From: Candidatus Microthrix subdominans
GTDB lineage: Bacteria > Actinomycetota > Acidimicrobiia > Acidimicrobiales > Microtrichaceae
Assembly (NCBI GenBank): GCA_016719385.1
Contig: JADJZA010000001.1
Coordinates: 186,001-250,000 of the forward strand
DNA: 64,000 bases
Direction of reading: 5' to 3'
The notes below the pieces were generated by a model. The model was not told where the DNA came from. It saw only the letters and a list, made by a program, of their open reading frames with translations, and did no database searches. The position numbers and the translations under genes are program-made. Of the stretch, positions 27,281 through 42,630 are shown in pieces. Position 1 is the first letter of the stretch. The number at the start of each line of letters is the position of its first letter.

Positions 27281-27467
27281 GAGTGCCAGGGTAACGATGA
27301 GTTCGGGGGAGCGGAACGCCCGCTGGGCGCAGTCGGGTCGACGAGTACGACAGCTGTCGCTGAGGAGGTGCCCCACGGTCGGCCGGAGCGCCTATGGTGG
27401 TGCGTTCGCTCCGGGTTGCGTCGCCGAGTCTCGCCGCTCGGGTAGGTACACATCGGGTTCGGCTGAG

Positions 27468-27473
27468 TAGAAT
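27468..27473 (+). promoter_or_regulatory. Candidate -10 of the secE-nusG operon
   Basis: TAGAAT lies about 110 bases before secE, in a 302-base region without genes. No good -35 was seen at the right distance. A second TATGGT hexamer occurs near 27393. Nothing else stands out in this region. Confidence 0.4.
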
Positions 27474-27582
27474 CGTCAGCCGTCTTCAAAAGCGGTGGCC
27501 GGAACCCGAACCGAGCTGCTGAGCAGGGTCCCGACGTGAACCGACAGCACTCAACCCCCTTGTTTCGCCGGAGGGTGAACCG

Positions 27583-27948
27583 ATGGCAATGAACCGTGAG
27601 CAAAAGCGCGCCATGCAGCGGGCAGGACAAGTCGACGCCGAGGGATCGCCGATGGCGCGCGACCGGCGTCAGCCTGCCAAGACCGTCCGCAAGGAGGAGC
27701 GCACTTCGCCCACGCAGTTCTTCAAGGAGGTGCGCAGCGAGCTCCGCAAGGTGGCATGGCCCACCCGTGAGGAGCTGATCCGATACTCGATCATCGTCCT
27801 GGTCGCCATCGTGGCGCTGACGATCTTCGTCACCGTCCTCGACTGGATCTTTCTGAAGTTCGTGCAGGATTTCCTCTTCGACAGCGGCGTCGACGCGACT
27901 CCCGCCGCCGGGCTGATCTCGGCCGCTTCGTCTCTCCCCGGGCTGTGA
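27583..27948 (+). CDS. secE: Preprotein translocase subunit SecE
   Basis: 121-residue component of the SecYEG channel. A hydrophilic N-terminal extension of about 60 residues, common in actinobacteria, precedes the conserved amphipathic stretch FFKEVRSELRKVAWPTREEL and one membrane helix (IIVLVAIVALTIFVTVLDWI). GGAGGGTGAACC precedes the ATG. It is the first gene of the secE-nusG-rplKAJL series. Confidence 0.95.
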   Translation: MAMNREQKRAMQRAGQVDAEGSPMARDRRQPAKTVRKEERTSPTQFFKEVRSELRKVAWPTREELIRYSIIVLVAIVALTIFVTVLDWIFLKFVQDFLFDSGVDATPAAGLISAASSLPGL

Positions 27949-28024
27949 TCCATCCAGCACCGCTTGCCTGCACCCGATCGTGCCCGCAGGAACCGCACCC
28001 ATCGATCCCCAGCCAGGAAAACAC

Positions 28025-28882
28025 ATGACTGATATCGAACCCACCGCCGCTACCGACCCGGTCGACGACGCCCCAGAGGCACCCGACACGGCCGTCGATG
28101 CTCCCACCGAAGCATCTGACGCTGCGGAGCAGGCTGACGCTGCGGAGCAGGTTGATACTGCGGAGCAGGTTGATACCGCGGAGCAGGTTGACGCCGACGT
28201 GGATGCTTCCACCGACGAGGATGCCGCCAGCGAAGGGTCCGCTTCCGACGAGGCGGGCGTCGAGCCTGGCCCCGAGGTGCTCGACGAGGACGCACTGCTC
28301 GAAGAGGGCGCTGCCCCCGAGCCGGAGATCAGCCCCTTCAACAAGCCGGGTAAGTGGTACGTGCTGCACACGCAGTCCGGCTACGAGAACAAGGTGAAGA
28401 AGAACCTTGAGGCCCGCGCTCTGTCGATGAACATGGAGGAGCGGATCTACGAGGTCGTCATCCCCGTTGAGGACGTCAGCGAAATCCGCCAGGGCAAAAA
28501 GGTGGTCGTCCAGAAGAAGATGTTCCCCGGTTACCTGCTGGTGCGCACCCGCTTGAACGACGATGCCTGGTACGTCGTGCGCAACACTCCCGGTGTCACC
28601 GGGTTTGTCGGCGCAGGCAACAAGCCCTCGGCCTTGCCCCGCAAGGAGGTGGAGAAGTTCCTCCAGGTGAAGAAGGACGACGAGGACGCCCCCAAGCGCA
28701 CCCGGCCCCGCATGGAGTACGAAATCAACGAGACCGTGCGCGTCAAGCAGGGTCCGTTCGCCGATTTCTCCGGCGAAATCGTCGAGATCAACGCCGATCA
28801 GCTGAAGCTGAAGGTGCTGGTCAACATCTTCGGCCGGGAGACCCCGGTCGAGCTGGAATTCTCCCAGGTGGCCAAGCTGTAG
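28025..28882 (+). CDS. nusG: Transcription termination/antitermination protein NusG
   Basis: 285 residues, longer than typical NusG because of an acidic N-terminal extension of about 105 residues. That extension includes four tandem copies of an AEQ-V/A-D-T/A hexapeptide encoded by an 18-bp repeat (28121-28192). The NGN domain starts KWYVLHTQSGYENKVKKNLE and the KOW domain is VRVKQGPFADFSGEIVEINA. NusG binds RNA polymerase and couples it to Rho or ribosomes. ATG 28025 follows CCAGGAAAACAC; an earlier in-frame ATG at 27980 has no ribosome-binding site. Confidence 0.95.
   Translation: MTDIEPTAATDPVDDAPEAPDTAVDAPTEASDAAEQADAAEQVDTAEQVDTAEQVDADVDASTDEDAASEGSASDEAGVEPGPEVLDEDALLEEGAAPEPEISPFNKPGKWYVLHTQSGYENKVKKNLEARALSMNMEERIYEVVIPVEDVSEIRQGKKVVVQKKMFPGYLLVRTRLNDDAWYVVRNTPGVTGFVGAGNKPSALPRKEVEKFLQVKKDDEDAPKRTRPRMEYEINETVRVKQGPFADFSGEIVEINADQLKLKVLVNIFGRETPVELEFSQVAKL
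28121..28192 (+). repeat. 18-bp tandem repeat, four copies, inside nusG
   Basis: Four consecutive 18-bp units related to GCTGCGGAGCAGGTTGAT, differing at one to three positions, encode repeated acidic hexapeptides. Copy number may vary between strains because the repeat is in frame and lies in a disordered tail. Confidence 0.9.
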
Positions 28883-29012
28883 GGCCCCACCTTGCCGTGT
28901 GGGCTGTTCGCAGCGCACACTGGTCCCTTGTGCCTGCGTCGCCCCGGGCCTACTCCGGGCGACAGATTCCCCCCGCAACGTCGAGTTATCGCACCACACG
29001 AGAGAGCACATC

Positions 29013-29615
29013 ATGGCAAAGAAGAAGGTCTCGGCAGTCGTCAAGATCCAGATCCCGGCCGGCCAGGCATCGCCTGCGCCGCCGGTTGGTACCGCCCTGG
29101 GCCCCCACGGCATCGCCATCATGGACTTCACGAAGGCCTACAACGCCCAGACGGAGAGCCAGCGAGGCACGATCGTGCCCGTTGAGATCACCATCTTCGA
29201 GGACCGGTCGTTCACGTTCGTCCTCAAGACCCCGCCCGCCGCAGTGCTGATCCGCGCCGCCGCCGGGTTGGAGAAGGGCAGCCAGCTGCCCGGGCGCGGT
29301 GCCGTCGGCGAGATCACCGAAGCTCAGTTGGCCGAGATCGCCACGACCAAGATGCCCGACCTGAACACAAAAGACCTCGAGCAGGCCAAGCAGCAGGTCG
29401 CCGGTACCGCCAGGTCGATGGGCATCCGCGTGCTGTGGGACGACCAAAAGGGCGAGGAGCTGGCGCCGTTGCTTGACGCCGATGCCCAGGAGGCCATGAT
29501 GGCCGCCCAGGAAGCGCTGCAGGCCGCCGAAGAGGCGCCGAGTGGCGGGATGGCCGAAGCGGCCGCCGACGCGATTGCTGGGGACGCCGAGGAGTCGGCC
29601 GACTCCGAAGGCTGA
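29013..29615 (+). CDS. rplK: 50S ribosomal protein L11
   Basis: 200 residues. The normal L11 core (KKVSAVVKIQIPAGQASPAP to GTARSMGIRV, about 143 residues) binds 23S rRNA at the factor-binding centre. A further roughly 57-residue Ala/Glu/Asp-rich tail follows, beyond the usual end of the protein. ATG 29013 follows GAGAGAG and starts the standard N-terminus. Second ribosomal step of the operon after nusG, spaced 130 bases. Confidence 0.95.
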   Translation: MAKKKVSAVVKIQIPAGQASPAPPVGTALGPHGIAIMDFTKAYNAQTESQRGTIVPVEITIFEDRSFTFVLKTPPAAVLIRAAAGLEKGSQLPGRGAVGEITEAQLAEIATTKMPDLNTKDLEQAKQQVAGTARSMGIRVLWDDQKGEELAPLLDADAQEAMMAAQEALQAAEEAPSGGMAEAAADAIAGDAEESADSEG

Positions 29616-29726
29616 CCTTCGCAGCGGCCCGGGCGCTCATCCGGGACGCTCAATATTCGACCCGTCGGGGGAGTACCTCGCCCCGGGGACGACATCCATA
29701 TCCACATCTAACGAGAGGCAGCCATC

Positions 29727-30420
29727 ATGGCGAAAGGCAAGAAGTACCGCGACGCAGCACGTCGCTACGACCGCGAAATGTTCCACGGCCCGCGCGAGGC
29801 GCTGGAGCTGGTGAAGTCGCTGGCGACGAAGAACTTCGACGAGAGCATCGACCTGGTGGTTCGCCTTGGGGTCGACCCCCGTAAGGCCGACCAGATGGTG
29901 CGCGGCACGGTGTCGCTCCCGTCCGGCTCGGGCAAGAACGTCCGCGTTGCGGTCTTCGCCGAGGGCGAGCAGGCCGAAGCAGCGCGCTGCGGGTGCCGAT
30001 TTCGTGGGCGGCGAGGAGCTGGCCGCCGAGATCCAGGGCGGCATGATGGATTTCGACCTCACCATCGCCACCCCCGACATGATGCCGACCGTCGGCAAGC
30101 TGGGCCGTGTGCTGGGCCCCCGAGGCCTGATGCCCAACCCGAAGACCGGCACGGTGACCCCCGACGTGGCCACCGCTGTTGGCGAGTTCAAGGGCGGCAA
30201 GGTCGAGTACCGCACCGACCGGCACGGCAACGTGGCTGTCCCGATCGGCAAGGCGAGCTTCGAGCCCGACGCGCTGGACGCCAACCTGGCGGCCGTCATG
30301 GGCGAGATCGTTCGCGCCAAGCCGTCGGCGTCCAAGGGCAAGTACCTGAAGAAGGTCGCCCTGTCCTCCACGATGGGCCCCAGCGTCCGCGTGGACACCG
30401 GAGCGTACGACACCAAGTAG
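29727..30420 (+). pseudogene. rplA: 50S ribosomal protein L1, frameshifted in this sequence
   Basis: The N-terminal part (GKKYRDAARRYDREMFHGPR to FAEGEQAEAA) and the remainder (AAGADFVGGEELAAEIQGGM, VLGPRGLMPNPKTGTVTPD, to DTGAYDTK) are in different frames. Adding one GC dinucleotide at the GCGCGC-like site near 29981-29988 restores ...EAARAAGADFVGG... and a normal 231-residue L1. Because L1 is nearly universal and all else is conserved, a sequencing or assembly error is most likely. L1 binds 23S rRNA in the L1 stalk and represses its own operon in many bacteria. Confidence 0.92.
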
Positions 30421-30594
30421 CAGCGTTTCGGCGCAGGCCGGCGGTTCCGCTAGCCTTGCCCCTTCAAGATCAGATCGCCTGAGACCTTCGGTGAACTTCC
30501 CGGCCCTGGCCGGAAAGCTCGTAATCAGCCCCGGCTTGCCGAACTAGGCGGACTCCTCAGATCTGGTGACACTTCCGTGCCACCTCCTCCTGTT

Positions 30595-30618
30595 CGGGTG
30601 TCCGCTTGCGGGCACCCG
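30595..30618 (+). promoter_or_regulatory. Hairpin in the rplJ leader
   Basis: The 276-base region between rplA and rplJ has no gene. It contains a strong hairpin (CGGGTGTCCGC and GGGCACCCG arms) followed by TTT. Leaders of rplJL are bound by L10 for autoregulation in many bacteria, so this may be an L10-leader or attenuator element. No match to a defined consensus could be made by eye. Confidence 0.4.
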
Positions 30619-30696
30619 TTTCGCGTTGGGAACGCCATGCGGGTGAGATCTTCAACCCCATCACCAACCACCGAGACAACGAGAGGAGGTGTGAGC

Positions 30697-31416
30697 GTGA
30701 CAGACAATCCTGAACATCCAGAAGCAGCCGAGCACGAAGCCGAGGCCGACGCCAAGGAACCCAGGCCCGAAAAAGTGGCCGTGGTGACCGAGGTCAAGGA
30801 GCGGATGAGTGAGGCAGAAGCCGTGATCCTCACCGAGTATCGCGGCCTGTCGGTCAAGGAACTGCAGAGCCTTCGGGCTTCGCTGACCGAGGCCGGCGCC
30901 GTCTACAAGGTGTACAAGAACACCTTGGTTCGACGGGCAGCGGACGAATTGGACTGGGATCTGGCCGACCTGCTGGTCGGTCCGACAGCGATGGCCTTTG
31001 TGGCCAGCGATGTCGGTTCAGCCGCCAAGGCGCTCACCGAATTTGCCAAGGGTCAGCCATTGCTGGTCCTCAAGGGCGGAGTCATGGGCGGCGACGTCCT
31101 CGACGACCAGGCCGTCAAGGCGCTGGCCGACCTGCCCTCCGGCCCGGAGATTTACTCCAAGCTGGCGGCCGGCATCAACGGCACGGCCCGCGGGCTGGCA
31201 GCCGGGATTCATGGAACGCACCGTTCCCTGGCCTACGTGCTGCAGGCGGCGATTGACGGCGGAGTCTTCGCCGACGACGTCGCTGCGACCGCTGAGCCCA
31301 CCACCGAGGCGGCACCCGCCGCCGACGCGCCCGAGGCACCCGCCGACGACGCAACCCCAGACACGAACACCGAAGCACCCGCCGCCGACGCGGCGGAAAG
31401 CACTGAGGAGAGCTGA
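30697..31416 (+). CDS. rplJ: 50S ribosomal protein L10
   Basis: 239 residues, long for L10 (about 170). The core VTEVKERMSEAEAVILTEYR, GLSVKELQSLR and VYKNTLVRRAADE is typical; it anchors L7/L12 to the ribosome. Extra acidic Ala/Glu-rich segments occur at both ends, with about 45 residues of Ala/Pro/Thr/Glu at the C-terminus. GTG 30697 is chosen: AGGAGGT ends six bases upstream. A second GTG two codons earlier is too close to the site. Confidence 0.93.
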   Translation: MTDNPEHPEAAEHEAEADAKEPRPEKVAVVTEVKERMSEAEAVILTEYRGLSVKELQSLRASLTEAGAVYKVYKNTLVRRAADELDWDLADLLVGPTAMAFVASDVGSAAKALTEFAKGQPLLVLKGGVMGGDVLDDQAVKALADLPSGPEIYSKLAAGINGTARGLAAGIHGTHRSLAYVLQAAIDGGVFADDVAATAEPTTEAAPAADAPEAPADDATPDTNTEAPAADAAESTEES

Positions 31417-31418
31417 GC

Positions 31419-31796
31419 ATGAGCAAAGTTGACGACATCCTGGAAGAAATCTCGAACCTGTCGCTGGTCGAGGCCTACGAGCTGGTCAAGGCGATCGAAG
31501 AGAAGTTCGAGGTGACCGCAGCCGCACCCGTGGCCGCCATGGCCGCCGCTCCCGGCGCCGGTGGCGCCGAGGCCGAGGAAGAGAAGGACGAGTTTGATGT
31601 CGTCCTGACCGGCGCAGGCGACAAGAAGATTCAGGTCATCAAGGAGGTGCGTGGGCTCACCAGCCTGGGCCTCAAGGAGGCCAAGGATCTGGTGGAGGCC
31701 GCCCCGAAGCCCGTCCTCGAGGGCGTGCCCAAGGACGAGGCCGAGAAGGCCAAGGAGGCCCTTGAGGCCGCTGGCGCCACCGTGGAGCTCAAGTAA
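31419..31796 (+). CDS. rplL: 50S ribosomal protein L7/L12
   Basis: 125 residues, normal length. N-terminal dimerisation region (VDDILEEISNLSLVEAYELV), Ala-rich hinge and the C-terminal factor-binding domain (FDVVLTGAGDKKIQVIKEVR, GLKEAKDLVEAAPKPV) are all present. It begins three bases after rplJ stops with the ribosome-binding site GAGGAGAGC inside the rplJ end. A long terminator follows. Confidence 0.97.
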   Translation: MSKVDDILEEISNLSLVEAYELVKAIEEKFEVTAAAPVAAMAAAPGAGGAEAEEEKDEFDVVLTGAGDKKIQVIKEVRGLTSLGLKEAKDLVEAAPKPVLEGVPKDEAEKAKEALEAAGATVELK

Positions 31797-31826
31797 GCAC
31801 GGAGCTTGAGCTGCGGCGCAGCTCGA

Positions 31827-33485
31827 TCACGAGGCCGGTTTGCTGGTCTCGCGATGAGCGGTCAGGCGAAGAGCTATGTGATCGACACCGCCTCCCAGCG
31901 TTTCGCTGGGAGGCGGTGTCGCGTCCGAGCGTCCGATCCCCCAGGCCAACGCTCCCAGGGCGCCCACGTAGACGACGAGGAGCACCGGGAAGGTGAGCGG
32001 TGGGCTCCAGCGGGGATCGACGAGCAGGTTCCACCAACTCAGCGAAGCGCCTCCTTTGGCCCCGTGGTGGCGGGCAACGCTCAGGAACCCGATGGCGTGG
32101 ACGGTGAGGAACACGTTCAGCGCAACTCGGACGGCGGTTGTCGAGGTCTCGGGTTGGCGGAGCAATGATCCGAGGTCGCCCGGCCTCACCGGGTCTCTGG
32201 TGATCTGTGCCGACGTTTCGATGCCTCGGTCATCGGCGTTCCGGCGAGGCGAGGAACAGGTGGCGACCAAGAAGGCGCCCAGCAGCAGCGGTAGGGCGTA
32301 GCGACCCTGCCAGAAGAACCCGATGGGGGGCAGGCTGAGCCCCTCCGCCGTCACCGAAATCGTCAGGCCCCCGATCAGTGTCAGGCCGGCGATGATCGCC
32401 GCCCTCGGCGTGCAACGCCACACTCCGACGGCGAAGACGACGAGCAGGGTCACCACCCATGCCCAAACGGCGAGTTCGGGTAACGCGCTGTCGTTCTGGC
32501 CAAACACGCCGACCGATTGGCGCAGGTAGAAGGGCAGATAGCTGACGGCGGTGGCCCAGCCCGATCCTGGGCGGTCGGGGAGCGGGAAGTCGCGCTGGAT
32601 CGTCCAGAGCCAGGCGGCTGAGGCGACGGTCATCGCCCCGGCCCCGACCGCCCAACCCCACACGTCGACCCGTCGAGCGAGGTGCACCATCCTGGATCTG
32701 CCGGCCATCGCCGAGAGCAGGACGAGCAGCAGCACGGCGAAGACGGGGCCGAGTCCTCGCGCCCCGATGAGGACGATGAGGGCCATGCCGAACCTGGCGA
32801 CCTCCCGGCGGGTGAACTCGACGTCGCTTCGCGCAAGGAGCATGCCCGTGGCCCAGACTCCGAGGGCGGCGGCGATCTCGACGGCGCTCGGGTTGGTCGA
32901 GGCCGACAGATACATCGTCATCGGGGTCACGGTGCCGAACAGCGCCAGCCATGCCAAGCGGGACCGTTGGCTTCGGCGAACCGAGACCGTCGCAGAGGCC
33001 AGCAGCGCCGTTGTGGCGACCACACCAATGAGCCGCATGAGGTACGCGCCGGCAGCCCCGGAGTCGATCAGCGTCGGCAGCCCGACCAGAGCATAAAAGA
33101 AGGGCTGGCCCCTGTATTGACCGGTGTTGGCGCCAACGATCCGGTCTGACCCGCCAAACGGGGGACAGTCTGAGGGTGGGAGCTTCATTCCCTCCTGGGG
33201 GACTCCCTCCACCAAATCGCCGAGGAAGCAGCGCTCCACCTCGTCGGCCCGTCGATAGCTTTCTGGAACCTTCACCTCGACCAGCAACGGGGAGAGCGAG
33301 GTTTCGTTCCCCGTCAGTTGGCCGCGCACCACAGCTGCGGCCCGCCTGGCCTGGTAGACCTCATCGGGGCCGGTCATCAACGGCGTCGCCAGCACCCACG
33401 CCACCCCCGCCAACGTCAACAGGCCGAAGGTTCGCCACCACGTGTGGCGCTCGGCGGGCCGCCGGGGGGGTTCGGTCGTGCTCAT
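31827..33485 (-). CDS. DUF2142 multi-pass membrane protein
   Basis: 552-residue membrane protein of unknown function, resembling DUF2142 and GT-C-like polytopic proteins. An N-terminal helix is followed by ATPLMTGPDEVYQARRAAAV, a large extracytoplasmic loop with two cysteines, then about ten helices. NPSAVEIAAALGVWATGML and PPIGFFWQGRYALPLLLGAF are typical of the family. Its last about 30 codons include a strong terminator hairpin. It is inserted between rplL and rpoB, on the opposite strand. Confidence 0.8.
   Translation of the reverse strand: MSTTEPPRRPAERHTWWRTFGLLTLAGVAWVLATPLMTGPDEVYQARRAAAVVRGQLTGNETSLSPLLVEVKVPESYRRADEVERCFLGDLVEGVPQEGMKLPPSDCPPFGGSDRIVGANTGQYRGQPFFYALVGLPTLIDSGAAGAYLMRLIGVVATTALLASATVSVRRSQRSRLAWLALFGTVTPMTMYLSASTNPSAVEIAAALGVWATGMLLARSDVEFTRREVARFGMALIVLIGARGLGPVFAVLLLVLLSAMAGRSRMVHLARRVDVWGWAVGAGAMTVASAAWLWTIQRDFPLPDRPGSGWATAVSYLPFYLRQSVGVFGQNDSALPELAVWAWVVTLLVVFAVGVWRCTPRAAIIAGLTLIGGLTISVTAEGLSLPPIGFFWQGRYALPLLLGAFLVATCSSPRRNADDRGIETSAQITRDPVRPGDLGSLLRQPETSTTAVRVALNVFLTVHAIGFLSVARHHGAKGGASLSWWNLLVDPRWSPPLTFPVLLVVYVGALGALAWGIGRSDATPPPSETLGGGVDHIALRLTAHRETSKPAS
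31883..31921. terminator. Long hairpin terminator after rplL
   Basis: A perfect 18-bp stem (CGACACCGCCTCCCAGCG and its complement) with loop TTT, 86 bases after rplL. It lies inside the 3' end of the opposite-strand DUF2142 gene, so it is likely a bidirectional terminator that is also coding. Confidence 0.8.
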
Positions 33486-33692
33486 CGAATCATGTCCGAA
33501 CCTTGGGGCGATCTCGCTGCGGGGAGTTCAAACGGCTCCCGCAGGCTAGGGCATCGAACCTGAAGGGCTTTGTGACCGAACCAGGAGGGCTGTGCGATCG
33601 GATGGGCCGGGCCGCTAGCTTCCTGGAGTCCGCAATCGCTCAGCCAGGTGTACTGGCAGGATCCGGTGACCCTCCATGGCCCTGGCCGACCG

Positions 33693-34388
33693 ATGAACCT
33701 CGCCGCGTTGCGCTCGACGATCGCCTCCTACCGGGGCGCGCCTCCGGTGACCCGAGCCTTCGTCGTCGCTCGTTTCCTGGTGGCGCCAGTCGGCCCGCTC
33801 GATGCCGAGCTGCGCGGACGCGGCGGGCGGGTGCTGTCGCTGGGCAGCGGGCTGTGCATGCTGGAGCGCTATCTGGCCGAGACCAACCCCAACCTGGAGT
33901 TCGTCGGTATCGACCTCGACGAGGCCAAGGTGGACCTGATCGCCAGCACTCAGGAGCGCAGCCCCCGGGTCACGCTGCGACGAGGTGACGCCACGGCGAT
34001 CGACGAGCCGGCCGTGTACGACACGGTGCTGATCTGCGACGCCCTGCACCACTTCCCGGCGGAGAGCCATGCTCGGGTGGCCCAGGCGGTTGCGGCGGCG
34101 CTCGTTCCCGGTGGGCAGGCGTTGGTCAAGGACCTGGACGTGGCCCCCCGCTGGAAATACCACTGGAACCGGCTGCACGACCGGCTGGTCGCCGGCCCCG
34201 AACCGATCCACTGCCGCCCGGTCGGGGAGATGGCCCAGATCTTTGAGGCCGCCGGGCTGGTCGTCGAAGAACAGCGACGGCTTGACCATGCTCTGGCCCC
34301 GTATGCCCACTACCTCATCCGTCTGCGCCGCCCCGACGAGCCGTCGGGGGAGAACAAATTGGCACAAACCGTTGACGATCCGGCCTGA
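33693..34388 (+). CDS. Class I SAM-dependent methyltransferase
   Basis: 231 residues. Motif I is GGRVLSLGSGLCMLERYLAE, motif II FVGIDLDEAKVDLI, then ICDALHHFPAESHARV, typical of small-molecule methyltransferases. Substrate unknown. Start ATG 33693 (MNLAALRS) suits the family; the frame opens 15 codons earlier. The rpoB promoter overlaps its last codons, so it sits immediately upstream of rpoBC but is divergent from the DUF2142 gene. Confidence 0.8.
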   Translation: MNLAALRSTIASYRGAPPVTRAFVVARFLVAPVGPLDAELRGRGGRVLSLGSGLCMLERYLAETNPNLEFVGIDLDEAKVDLIASTQERSPRVTLRRGDATAIDEPAVYDTVLICDALHHFPAESHARVAQAVAAALVPGGQALVKDLDVAPRWKYHWNRLHDRLVAGPEPIHCRPVGEMAQIFEAAGLVVEEQRRLDHALAPYAHYLIRLRRPDEPSGENKLAQTVDDPA

Positions 34389-34400
34389 TCTTCCTATCCT
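34372..34400 (+). promoter_or_regulatory. rpoB promoter, near consensus
   Basis: TTGACG (34372-34377) and TATCCT (34395-34400) are separated by 17 bases. This is the best sigma-70-type promoter in the window. It overlaps the stop region of the methyltransferase gene and gives a leader of about 200 bases before rpoB. Confidence 0.75.
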
Positions 34401-34469
34401 GCAGCGCAACCTCGTGGTCGACTGAGATCCGAGTCTGTGCTCATCGTGGAGTTTTCTGCGGATCGCGCC

Positions 34470-34499
34470 TTGTGGGCTGCCCCTGGGGAGTCCTAGACT
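34470..34499 (+). promoter_or_regulatory. Second candidate rpoB promoter
   Basis: TTGTGG (34470-34475) and TAGACT (34494-34499) with an 18-base spacer lie 110 bases before rpoB. Confidence 0.4.
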
Positions 34500-34608
34500 C
34501 TCTTAGCCGTGCCAGCGCCCGTTCTTCCCCCTGGATCCATCCCCGGGGACCTTGCGCGCCTCGGCACGGAACTCACCACGATTGCATCGCGTCAGCGAGG
34601 AGTAGGCC

Positions 34609-38196
<3,588 letters not shown>

Positions 38197-38306
38197 CCCC
38201 GTCAACAACGGCTCGTCGCGGCCGCCCCATTTGTGGGCTCCACCGCTTACCCACACCACGCAGTAACGCCACCCAGCAAGCCCAGATAGAGGAGTCAGCG
38301 CCTTTC

Positions 38307-42320
<4,014 letters not shown>

Positions 42321-42323
42321 CCG

Positions 42324-42393
42324 GGCGGCACGACGTGTGCCGCCACCGATGACTACGGCACTGCCCGGCAGCGACGGCTGTCGGGCAGTGCCG
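42324..42393 (+). terminator. Double-hairpin terminator after rpoC
   Basis: Two hairpins follow rpoC. The first has an 8-bp stem (GGCGGCAC, 42324-42344). The second has a 17-bp stem with one G-U pair and loop GACG (starts CGGCACTGCCCG, 42356-42393). Confidence 0.8.
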
Positions 42394-42456
42394 CGTCCGG
42401 CCCCGGCCCTTACCCGGCGAACCTGGCCCCTGGCCCGGCGAGGGGGACCCGGTGGC

Positions 42457-42602
42457 GGTGAGCCGCCGTCACCCGGCGAACTGGGGAGTGCAGGGCGCGG
42501 TCTGGCGGTTGTGTGGGCTCCCGAGTTGCGGTGAGTCGCCGTCACCAGGCGAAGTGGGGAGTGCAGGGCGCGGTCTGGCGGTTGTTTGGGCTCCCGAGTT
42601 GC
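42457..42602. repeat. 73-bp tandem duplication, two copies
   Basis: Two adjacent 73-bp copies, beginning CGGTGAG and ending CCCGAGTTG, differ at about four positions. They lie in the 310-base gap between rpoC and the next gene. No convincing gene covers them; part of a related GGCGAA/GGCGAG motif is also seen just upstream near 42415 and 42439. Confidence 0.8.
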
Positions 42603-42630
42603 CGAGAGGTGCTGTGCGATTGGCCCCGGG

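Noticed and set aside
29975..29992. Programmed frameshift in rplA
   Set aside because: No slippery heptamer or downstream pseudoknot seen, and such control is not known for L1; loss of one GC unit is simpler.
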